DNA from: Prochlorococcus sp. AG-409-G20
GTDB lineage: Bacteria; Cyanobacteriota; Cyanobacteriia; PCC-6307; Cyanobiaceae
Length of the DNA: 64,000 nt
NCBI GenBank assembly: GCA_003215775.1
Contig: QCJW01000002.1
Location: 62,001 to 126,000, forward strand
Reading direction: 5' to 3'
Shown: positions 57,191-64,000 of the stretch, piece by piece
Layout of the letters: each line of letters opens with the position of its first letter
Numbering within the stretch: position 1 is the stretch's first letter
Program-made: the position numbers and the translations under genes
The notes under the pieces: generated by a model
Told to the model about the DNA's origin: nothing
Seen by the model: only the letters and a program-made list of their open reading frames with translations
The model's database searches: none

Positions 57191-58192
57191 ATGAATCTTG
57201 CCGAGCTTAATAGACGCAAGTTCCTTCAATTAGTCCTTTTAATAGGAGCAGGTGCTCTCGCAAGTTGTAGTCGCAAGGAAAATGCCTACCTAATTGCGAC
57301 TGAGGGTACGCTACCAAAGTCGTGGTTAAAGGTATTACCTACTCCATGGAGTTTTAAATCGATAAAAGTAGATAAACTAGAAAAGACATATAAAAACTCT
57401 CTTACAAATTCAGCAGATCTAATTGCACTTGGTGATGGGTGGTTGAATTCATTTGAGGCAAATAATCTTAGTAAGATTAACAATCCCGACCTCACTCTTA
57501 ATCTTGATTACCAAGCCAAGTTCTTTCTTGACCTACATAAAAGATCTTTAGCTAATTGTCTACTGCCAGTAGGTGTTTCTCCATGGGTAATGTTATTTAG
57601 AAATGGTGATCCATGGTTAACTGAAGCCAGAGAAAAATGGGACATACTCCTTGATCCTAGACTTGAAGGGAAAATTGTCTTCCCAAAAAGTCCTAGACTA
57701 ATAATGTCTATTGCTGATCAAATTGGAAATGGCAATGACTTAAAACAACTGCGTACACAAGCTCTGACATTAGATGATCAAAATGCATCTAATTGGATTC
57801 TCTCGGGGGAAGCAAGGGTAGCCTTACTTCCTATGCAACAATGCATGAAAAGCATAAACAGAGATCCAAGATTGCGAATTGCTCTCCCCCGAATGGGATC
57901 TCCTTTGCATTGGACCATACTTATACGTCCCAAAAGTGGACTCGAACCATTACCTGAATCATGGGTTAGAAAAACATGGGAGCTGCCTTTGATGGGGAAA
58001 TTACTTTCCGAAGGATGGATACCACCACTCCCACATAGAAACATAAAAAAAACTTTAGAAATTAATGGTCAGAGTTATTACTCCAAATTCCTTCCACAAG
58101 AAGAAGTTTGGAGTAATTGCTGGTCTTTAGAAAAACTTGATAGTTCCAAACAACAACAATTAGAACTTCGTTGGCAAAATTCAGCCCCATAA
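57191..58192 (+). CDS. Tat-type solute-binding lipoprotein (polyamine/iron-type)
   Basis: Periplasmic-binding-protein-like lipoprotein, 333 residues. NRRKFLQLVLLIGAGALASC is a twin-arginine signal with a lipobox, so the protein should be exported folded and lipid-anchored. The mature part has the substrate-binding-protein pattern (ADLIALGDGWLNSFEANNLS, GVSPWVMLFRNGDPWL, WDILLDPRLEGKIVFPKSPR), as in spermidine/putrescine or iron-binding families. No ABC permease or ATPase is adjacent. It overlaps the Fe-S reductase by 12 bases in convergent orientation. Confidence 0.72.
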   Translation: MNLAELNRRKFLQLVLLIGAGALASCSRKENAYLIATEGTLPKSWLKVLPTPWSFKSIKVDKLEKTYKNSLTNSADLIALGDGWLNSFEANNLSKINNPDLTLNLDYQAKFFLDLHKRSLANCLLPVGVSPWVMLFRNGDPWLTEAREKWDILLDPRLEGKIVFPKSPRLIMSIADQIGNGNDLKQLRTQALTLDDQNASNWILSGEARVALLPMQQCMKSINRDPRLRIALPRMGSPLHWTILIRPKSGLEPLPESWVRKTWELPLMGKLLSEGWIPPLPHRNIKKTLEINGQSYYSKFLPQEEVWSNCWSLEKLDSSKQQQLELRWQNSAP

Positions 58193-59317
58193 ACGTCTAG
58201 AAGGTGAAGACATAAGTCTCCTATGAGTATCTTCAAGCAGCTGAGGAATATTCAAATCATTAGGGCAAAGCGGAATGCATTTACCACAGTCCATACATGC
58301 ACTTGCATCGACTTCCTCCCACCAGTGACCAGCCTTACCAATTAAGTTATATCTCTCTTTAGCAAAAACTTGCATGTCATACCCAACAGCAAGGTTTCTC
58401 AAACGTAAAACTTCTGGTATCGGAACATCTTGAGGGCAAGGGATACATCGTCTACACTGTCCACAAAAGGTTTCTCCAAGTCTTAAAAAACACCTGTTCT
58501 TAAGCCTATTAAGAACAGTTATTTCCTCTAAATCCAGAGGTCCATCAGCATTAATCAATTTCTTTGGAAGCTTTAGATCTTCAATTTTTGAAGCTCCAAT
58601 AGTAAGAGTACTGATACCAGTAGACAATAAAAACCTGTAAGCAATTTCCAGAGGAGTAAAAGGTCTGCAATCGTCAACCAGGATTGAGCTAGGAGTATGC
58701 AAATGCCCTCCCTTATCAGCAGGCGAAATAGCCATTACTCCAATACCTTTAGCCAAGGCCCTTTTAGCTAAAGGTATTCGTTGTTGATCAAAAAGATGAA
58801 GATGTAAGCTACAAAATTGAAATCTTTCACTATCAAGAGTTTCTTGAATAAGCTCATGAGAACCATGAGAACTAAATCCGACCTGAGAGACAAGTCCTGT
58901 TTCTTCTGCCCAACGTAACAAATCAGAGCCCTCACCAGTTAAAGCCCATTTGAGATGCTCTTTACGGTTAATACCATGAATCGCCAAATTATCGATATGA
59001 CTTTTACCAAGTCTCTCAAGGATTGCACTTATAGCTTTCTTACCGTCATAGTAACTAAGCCCAGGGAGGAGTTTACTTGTAATTACCCATCCACCATCTG
59101 GGACTATGCCTTGACGGGTTAATTTCTGTAATGATTTTCCCAGGAAGGATTCAGCAGGTCCATAGACAGGAGCTGTTTCAATATGGTTAATACCTACATC
59201 AAAAGCGCCTCTAAGGACAGTTGTCATTTGCTCTATTGAGCAAATGGCTCTCATTGTTCCCAAAGTAAAAAGACTTACTTCAGAAGAACGACCAAATGCA
59301 TGACGAAATGGAGCCAT
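58181..59317 (-). CDS. Aldo/keto reductase with two 4Fe-4S clusters
   Basis: 378 residues. The N-terminal aldo/keto reductase barrel (LGTMRAICSIEQMTTVLRGA, IETAPVYGPAESFLGKSLQK) is joined to a ferredoxin-like tail with CGQCRRCIPCP near 285 and CMDCGKCIPLCP near 342, two 4Fe-4S motifs. Such fusions are predicted oxidoreductases of unknown substrate, taking electrons through the clusters. It precedes the DUF151 gene on the same strand with an 11-bp gap. Confidence 0.85.
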   Translation of the reverse strand: MAPFRHAFGRSSEVSLFTLGTMRAICSIEQMTTVLRGAFDVGINHIETAPVYGPAESFLGKSLQKLTRQGIVPDGGWVITSKLLPGLSYYDGKKAISAILERLGKSHIDNLAIHGINRKEHLKWALTGEGSDLLRWAEETGLVSQVGFSSHGSHELIQETLDSERFQFCSLHLHLFDQQRIPLAKRALAKGIGVMAISPADKGGHLHTPSSILVDDCRPFTPLEIAYRFLLSTGISTLTIGASKIEDLKLPKKLINADGPLDLEEITVLNRLKNRCFLRLGETFCGQCRRCIPCPQDVPIPEVLRLRNLAVGYDMQVFAKERYNLIGKAGHWWEEVDASACMDCGKCIPLCPNDLNIPQLLEDTHRRLMSSPSRRLWG

Positions 59318-59328
59318 TAATTCATTCC

Positions 59329-59916
59329 TTAAATAGCACCTGAGGAATCAATAGGATCTTCTCCTTGCATGTCACGATCTTTTAGATGTTTGATCATTTC
59401 TGCAGGACTGAGCTGGTCAACAAAGCGATGAAAGTCATCTTGATCTTCCTTATCGGCATCCACATCAACAGGAATAGATGCCTCCGCAACAACCTCTTCA
59501 TGCATCCAAATACTGCACTTGGTTCGCAAAGCCAAGGCGATAGCATCGCTTGGTCGAACATCTAAAACAATCAAATCAGCATTCAGAGTATCTTGAGTAA
59601 TCTCAATTGAACTTTCCTGCTGTAATTGCCCATTATCAATCGAAATCTTTAGCTGGGCCTGAAAAGTTGAGTCTTCAATAGCGTATATAATTACACGATC
59701 TAAAGAGAGCTTCCCAACTTTCATAATCTCAATCATAAGATCATGGCTTAGAGGCACTGATTGAGAGGTTTGCTTGAAACCCACCATTATGTTGTGAGCT
59801 TGAGCATGGTCAATCCAAATAGGTACTTGGCGACTCCCAGCGAGATCACGAAGCAAGACAATTGGTTTTCTACTAATGGCATCAATAGCAAGACCAGCCA
59901 CACTCATCTCAACCAC
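59329..59916 (-). CDS. Bifunctional nuclease family protein (DUF151)
   Basis: BFN/DUF151 family, 195 residues. REPIVLLRDLAGSRQVPIWI-like start (here KPIVLLRDLAGSRQVPIWI near residue 18), HDLMIEIMKVGKLSLDRVII and VLDVRPSDAIALALRTKCSI near 115 are typical. Plant and archaeal relatives have nuclease activity on DNA and RNA; the cyanobacterial role is unproven. It is divergent from ribE with 59 bp between the starts. Confidence 0.82.
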   Translation of the reverse strand: MVEMSVAGLAIDAISRKPIVLLRDLAGSRQVPIWIDHAQAHNIMVGFKQTSQSVPLSHDLMIEIMKVGKLSLDRVIIYAIEDSTFQAQLKISIDNGQLQQESSIEITQDTLNADLIVLDVRPSDAIALALRTKCSIWMHEEVVAEASIPVDVDADKEDQDDFHRFVDQLSPAEMIKHLKDRDMQGEDPIDSSGAI

Positions 59917-59975
59917 AGTTTCACCCTTTGCCTTTAATCAAATTATGCCCCAACAATTGATGATATAGAAAACCA

Positions 59976-60635
59976 ATGTTCACAGGATTAATTCAAGCTA
60001 TAGGGAAAGTAAGCTTTGATGGTGAAAGACTAGTCATCAAAGGATGTCAACCTTTAGAACCATTGTTACTAGGAGATAGTATTTCTGTTGACGGAGTTTG
60101 CTTGACAGTTTCTGAGTTAATTAATAATGGTTTTATTGCAGATGTAAGTGAAGAAACCCTAATAAAAACAACTTTAGGGGAAAAAGCAAAATCAAGAGGA
60201 TTTGTTAATTTAGAACCTGCACTTAGACTCAGCGATCGACTTGGAGGTCACTTGGTCAGTGGACATGTAGATGGTACAGGTGAAATCATTAATATTAGGC
60301 AAAAAAACAAATCCTGGGATCTAGAAATAGGTTGGAATGATTTAAAATTCAGCAAATATATTTGCGACAAGGCAAGTATTTCAGTCAATGGAATAAGTCT
60401 TACTATTGCTGGCCATAAAGAAAAAGGTACAAAATTTTGGATCGCAGTTATTCCTCACACCTGGGAACAAACAGCTTTAAACAAATTAATACCTGGAGAT
60501 ATAGTGAATCTTGAAGTGGATATAATGGCAAAATATGCTGAAAACCTGCTCATCGACACTGCTTCGGCTAATAAAAGCTCAAACCATCAGCCAACCATCT
60601 CAAATGATTGGCTAAAAGAGCAAGGATGGCAATAA
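59976..60635 (+). CDS. ribE: Riboflavin synthase (alpha subunit)
   Basis: Last step of riboflavin synthesis, dismutation of two lumazine molecules, 219 residues. Two lumazine-binding repeats: MFTGLIQAIGKVSFDGERLV with DSISVDGVCLTVSEL, and HLVSGHVDGTGEI with ASISVNGISLTIAG. It lies apart from ribD. The stop codon lies within an 11-bp terminator stem. Confidence 0.95.
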   Translation: MFTGLIQAIGKVSFDGERLVIKGCQPLEPLLLGDSISVDGVCLTVSELINNGFIADVSEETLIKTTLGEKAKSRGFVNLEPALRLSDRLGGHLVSGHVDGTGEIINIRQKNKSWDLEIGWNDLKFSKYICDKASISVNGISLTIAGHKEKGTKFWIAVIPHTWEQTALNKLIPGDIVNLEVDIMAKYAENLLIDTASANKSSNHQPTISNDWLKEQGWQ

Positions 60636-60659
60636 AAACAAACCTATCTTGTTTTTATT
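60631..60659. terminator. 11-bp hairpin containing the ribE stop codon
   Basis: AATAAAAACAA and TTGTTTTTATT form a perfect 11-bp AT-rich stem with a 7-base loop ACCTATC. The ribE stop TAA is within the first arm. It separates convergent ribE and the AbrB-like gene and likely ends ribE transcription. Confidence 0.6.
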
Positions 60660-60670
60660 TAACCAATCGT

Positions 60671-61042
60671 TTAATTTTTATCTCCTAGAGGGATTAAGGC
60701 TATAACACGAGCTTCTTTCTTCATCTCAATCCTAAATTCTTGACCAGGCTCCAGTCCAAGTTTTTTTGTATAGGCATGACCAATCAGAAGATTGCCATTG
60801 CCATGGACTCGTGTACGAAATTCTGCTTGCCTACCGCGAGAAGACCTTCCGCCAGGTCGACCTGTAGTTTCTGAACGAAGCTTATAGCCCTTAGCCTCAA
60901 CCAAAGCCTTATAGAAGCTCTTCCGTAAAACCCTTCCGCTAGGGCCTACATAGCCACAACCTCTGGCAATTTCATCCTCAGGACGATTGCTCAAGGATCT
61001 GGCTTTATCAAGCAGTTCTTTGCCTACAAGCATTTGGGCCAT
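60671..61042 (-). CDS. Cyanobacterial AbrB-like transcription regulator
   Basis: 123-residue protein of the cyAbrB family, specific to cyanobacteria. N-terminal GKELLDKARSLSNRPEDEIA and the C-terminal AbrB-like swapped-hairpin region (FRTRVHGNGNLLIGHAYTKK, LGLEPGQEFRIEMKKEA) are seen. Relatives in Synechocystis control nitrogen, carbon and hydrogenase genes. It lies 84 bp downstream of ctaE on the same strand, so a link to cytochrome oxidase expression is possible but unproven. Confidence 0.85.
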   Translation of the reverse strand: MAQMLVGKELLDKARSLSNRPEDEIARGCGYVGPSGRVLRKSFYKALVEAKGYKLRSETTGRPGGRSSRGRQAEFRTRVHGNGNLLIGHAYTKKLGLEPGQEFRIEMKKEARVIALIPLGDKN

Positions 61043-61126
61043 ATTAATTAAAGTAATTCTGACTAATTTGTCGAACTTTGCAAGCTATTGTTCTCAATTT
61101 TGCTTATTTAAATTAATGATTTGCTA

Positions 61127-61732
61127 TCAGAGGAGGTAGAAGATGATGAACAAAATCACCCATATGCCATCCACAAAGTGCCAGTAGAGCTCTGCTGCTT
61201 CTAAAGGGAACATATTTTCCTTTTTAACCCTTCCCCCCGGTATACGAGTTTGCCACCAAACAATGAATATCATGAAAGTACCAAGGGTCACATGTAATCC
61301 ATGAAACCCAGTAACGGCATAAAAGGTACTTGCATAAAGATTGTCAGTTAGGCCAAAAGGCAAAGAAAAATACTCAATCATCTGACTAGCCAGAAAAGCT
61401 AAGCCCAACAAAGCAGTAACTAATAGCCAACGTTGACACAGGCGAGCCTGATCACTCTTCAAGGCCTTCCCGGCTCGATGAAAAGTTGCACTACTTACTA
61501 GAAGTAAAATGGTGTTAAGGGTTGGCAGGGCAAGTTCTAATTCATATATCGAATCAGGAAGCAAAGGATTGACAGCCTTAAAAGTAAGATAAGCAGCAAA
61601 AAATCCAGCAAATGTCATGCCATCTGCAATAAGGAATGCTCCTAAACCAAACAGTCGATAATCATGATGGTCTAGATGCTCAGAGGATTCCTCAATCTCT
61701 TGGTTTTCAGTAATTGGTGAAATAGTTGTCAT
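61127..61732 (-). CDS. ctaE: Cytochrome c oxidase subunit III
   Basis: Membrane subunit of the aa3-type terminal oxidase, 201 residues. LIADGMTFAGFFAAYLTFKA, YAVTGFHGLHVTLGTFMIFI and ELYWHFVDGIWVILFIIFYL are subunit III signatures with five hydrophobic helices. The start overlaps the ctaD stop by 4 bases (translational coupling). Confidence 0.95.
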   Translation of the reverse strand: MTTISPITENQEIEESSEHLDHHDYRLFGLGAFLIADGMTFAGFFAAYLTFKAVNPLLPDSIYELELALPTLNTILLLVSSATFHRAGKALKSDQARLCQRWLLVTALLGLAFLASQMIEYFSLPFGLTDNLYASTFYAVTGFHGLHVTLGTFMIFIVWWQTRIPGGRVKKENMFPLEAAELYWHFVDGIWVILFIIFYLL

Positions 61733-63399
61733 TTAGTTGAAGCTCCTGTGTTATCCCCTTCAGTCAAATCTTCAACATTTGGTTCTTTAGTAATCCCATA
61801 TCCATATGGTTCAGTCACAAGCGGAGGGTCTCCCAACCAGTTCTCAACAGGTGGTGGAGAACTGGTCAACCATTCAGGCGTAAGTGCGTTCCAAGGATTA
61901 TCTCCTGAAACTTTTCCTCTCAAAATACTATTAATTATGTTGAACAAGAAAGGCAGAGTGCTTAAAGCCATTAACAAAGCCCCAACACTGCTCAATTGAT
62001 TTACAAATGTGAATTGAGGGTCATATTCAGCCACGCGTCTAGGCATCCCATTAAGACCTAGCCAATGCTGCGGAGCAAAGCATAGATTAAATCCAACAAA
62101 AGTTAAAAAGAAATGAAATCGACCTAAGTTCTCATTCAGCATTCTGCCTGTGAACTTTGGATACCAATGGTAAACAGATGAAAAAATAACAAAAACTGAA
62201 CCTCCATAGACAATGTAATGAAAATGAGCAACTACGAAATAGGTATCATGAACATGAACATCAAATGGAACCTGAGCAAGTGCAACACCAGTAATCCCAC
62301 CTAAAACAAAGTTAACAATAAAACCACATGAGAAAAGAACTGCACTATTCAGCGATATTCGACCACCCCAAAGAGTTGCAACCCAATTAAAGAATTTAAT
62401 CCCAGTTGGCACCGCTATAAAGGAAGTTGCAATGGTAAAGAAAAGACGCATCCAAGGAGGTGTGCCACTCGTAAACATGTGATGAGCCCATACAACAAGA
62501 CCCAGACCAACTATCGCCATTATTGAATAGACCATTGTCACATAACCAAAAAGTGGTTTCCTACAATGAACAGGAAGTATTTCACTGACCAAGCCAAATG
62601 CTGGCAAGACCATTATGTAAACAGCTGGGTGTGAATAAAACCAAAAAAGATGTTGATAAACAATAACGTTGCCACCGAGCACAGGATTAAAGAATCCAGT
62701 ATGCGCAACAATATCAAAACTCAAAAGAATCAAAGTCCCGGCTAATACTGGAGTAGATAAAACTACGAGAATACTTGTCCCCAGCATTGCCCAACAATAC
62801 ATAGGCAATTGCATGAGGAGCAATCCAGGTCTTCGTAGTTTCAGGATAGTAGCGATGAAATTAATACCTCCAAAGATTGAGCTTCCTCCTAAAAGAAGAA
62901 CACTCAAAATCCAAATAATCTGACCTGCAGCAGGCGTAGAAATACTCAAAGGAGGATATGCTGTCCAACCAGATTGTGCAGACCCAGTAATAAAATAACT
63001 ACTGATTAGCATCAATCCTGCAGGTGGAATTAACCAAAATGCAACAGCATTAAGACGAGGAAAGGCCATATCTCTAGCCCCAACATAAAAAGGTATTAAA
63101 TAATTTCCAAAAGCACCATTTACTACTGGAACAATCCATAAAAAGATCATTATTGTTCCATGAAGGGTCAAAACCTGGTTATATACATCTCTTGGCATAA
63201 AGTCAGAGATTGGACTTGCAAGTTCTATCCGAATAGCACCCGCCAATGCGCCACCGACAAGATAAAAAATAAATCCACAAACTAAATACTGAAGACCAAT
63301 TACTTTATGATCAAGGCTAAAACTAAAATACCTCAACCATCCTCTTGGTTGAATACTTTCCTGAGGTTGTTTACTAGTAGGAGGAATTGATATTGTCAT
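61729..63399 (-). CDS. ctaD: Cytochrome c oxidase subunit I
   Basis: Catalytic subunit that reduces oxygen to water, 556 residues with twelve hydrophobic helices. Heme a ligand in LTLHGTIMIFLW, the CuB and cross-linked Tyr in FWFYSHPAVYIMVLPAFG, the K-channel segment, and the high-spin heme and heme a histidines in VVAHFHYIVYGG are all present. It overlaps ctaE and ctaC by 4 bases each. In Prochlorococcus this is the aa3-type respiratory oxidase. Confidence 0.97.
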   Translation of the reverse strand: MTISIPPTSKQPQESIQPRGWLRYFSFSLDHKVIGLQYLVCGFIFYLVGGALAGAIRIELASPISDFMPRDVYNQVLTLHGTIMIFLWIVPVVNGAFGNYLIPFYVGARDMAFPRLNAVAFWLIPPAGLMLISSYFITGSAQSGWTAYPPLSISTPAAGQIIWILSVLLLGGSSIFGGINFIATILKLRRPGLLLMQLPMYCWAMLGTSILVVLSTPVLAGTLILLSFDIVAHTGFFNPVLGGNVIVYQHLFWFYSHPAVYIMVLPAFGLVSEILPVHCRKPLFGYVTMVYSIMAIVGLGLVVWAHHMFTSGTPPWMRLFFTIATSFIAVPTGIKFFNWVATLWGGRISLNSAVLFSCGFIVNFVLGGITGVALAQVPFDVHVHDTYFVVAHFHYIVYGGSVFVIFSSVYHWYPKFTGRMLNENLGRFHFFLTFVGFNLCFAPQHWLGLNGMPRRVAEYDPQFTFVNQLSSVGALLMALSTLPFLFNIINSILRGKVSGDNPWNALTPEWLTSSPPPVENWLGDPPLVTEPYGYGITKEPNVEDLTEGDNTGASTK

Positions 63400-64000
63400 G
63401 CTTCTAAGCTAGTCTCTTTAGCATTTTTACCAAACCATTCCTGAAACTGATCAGGATCCTCAACAACTACCGTTGAACGCATACCTCCATGATAAGGACC
63501 ACAAAGTTCTGCGCAAATAATTGGATAACGTCCTGGCTTGGTAGGAGTAAAGTTAAGAATTGTTGGCTGACCGGGAATAATATCTTGCTTTAGACGAAAC
63601 TCTGGAACCCAGAAAGCATGAATAACATCTTTAGACTCCATTCTCATCATTACAGGCTGACCTGTTGGGACATGGAGCTCTCCAGAAAGAATATCTCCCT
63701 TTGGATAATGAAATAAGAATGCAAACTGCATTGCTGTCACTTCAATAGGCAATGGTGCATTTAGTTGGTCCATACTTGCTTCAACTGCTCCTGTCCCAAT
63801 ACCACCAAAAATCCTTTCTTCAGATACCATCAAATGATGATCATGTCCATTAAATTGAAGAGGTTGCATTCCCCCCATTCGGTCATAAATGTCATAGCTA
63901 TATATACCAACAAATAGAACAACTATTGCAGGAACAGCAGTCCATAAAATCTCTAAAGGCAAGTTACCTTCTATGAAAATGCCATCTCCTAGCTCACCTG
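63396..64000 (-). CDS. ctaC: Cytochrome c oxidase subunit II (partial)
   Basis: Subunit II, cut by the right edge of the window; the track starts at an internal TTG, but the frame stays open to position 64000 (GDGIFIEGN then LPLEILWTAVPAIVVLFVG), so the N-terminal first helix is missing. The binuclear CuA site is seen in CAELCGPYHGGM, with WVPEFRLKQDIIPGQP. The stop overlaps ctaD by 4 bases. Confidence 0.96.
   Translation of the reverse strand, partial: GELGDGIFIEGNLPLEILWTAVPAIVVLFVGIYSYDIYDRMGGMQPLQFNGHDHHLMVSEERIFGGIGTGAVEASMDQLNAPLPIEVTAMQFAFLFHYPKGDILSGELHVPTGQPVMMRMESKDVIHAFWVPEFRLKQDIIPGQPTILNFTPTKPGRYPIICAELCGPYHGGMRSTVVVEDPDQFQEWFGKNAKETSLEA

Overview
The window is a gene-dense, AT-rich piece of a cyanobacterial chromosome, almost certainly from a low-light Prochlorococcus or a close relative. 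The evidence is Psb27 and NdhB (photosynthetic membrane proteins), VIPP1, Ycf46, a cyanobacterial AbrB regulator, several cyanobacteria-only families (DUF2854, DUF2808, DUF3122, DUF2232), very short intergenic gaps, many 4-base gene overlaps and the absence of insertion sequences, phage genes and CRISPR arrays. Strain assignment is inference; no 16S or ITS is present.

Layout. 1-5.2 kb: a truncated HTH protein, proS, psb27, purA and a PfkB kinase. 5.2-9.1 kb: cutA, cobK, ssb, DUF2854, argB and small unknowns. 9.4-14.7 kb: priA and rpoD flank a GC-richer structured RNA that resembles 6S RNA, followed by a second structured element and hemC. 14.8-17 kb: ppa and an M32 carboxypeptidase. 17-21 kb: a small accessory block (GT2-like glycosyltransferase, two small unknown ORFs, a TPR/O-GlcNAc-transferase-like protein) ending at tRNA-Ala(GGC). 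21-30.7 kb: lexA with its own operator, argF, ftsH, ribD, cobL, rsmI and cysQ. 30.7-42.2 kb: a long minus-strand run of information-processing and membrane-biogenesis genes (pnp, rpsN, site-2 protease, serS, ycf46, DUF177, yidC, PH-domain protein, rnpA, rpmH, DUF2808, aroH, sppA). 42.2-49.7 kb: DMT transporter, GT4 and GT39 glycosyltransferases, DciA-like protein, vipp1, aminotransferase and biotin ligase. 49.7-64 kb: ABC ATPase, ndhB, topA and a plus-strand run (lipoprotein, DUF2232, CobT-like, Tat-type solute-binding lipoprotein), then an Fe-S aldo/keto reductase, DUF151 nuclease, ribE, AbrB-like regulator and the cytochrome c oxidase genes ctaE-ctaD-ctaC, the last cut by the window edge.

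Most genes are housekeeping: translation (proS, serS, rpsN, rpmH, rnpA, tRNA-Ala, rsmI), RNA turnover (pnp), replication, repair and topology (ssb, priA, lexA, topA, DciA-like), arginine (argB, argF), tetrapyrrole and cobalamin (hemC, cobK, cobL, CobT-like), riboflavin (ribD, ribE), and photosynthetic and respiratory electron transport (psb27, ndhB, ctaCDE). I found no clear new defence or mobile system. The most interesting signals are non-coding: the 6S-like RNA directly upstream of the principal sigma factor gene, the two-hairpin RNA before hemC, a perfect palindrome in front of the proS start, tandem 10-bp repeats before rpoD, and several hairpins that contain the stop codons of convergent genes.
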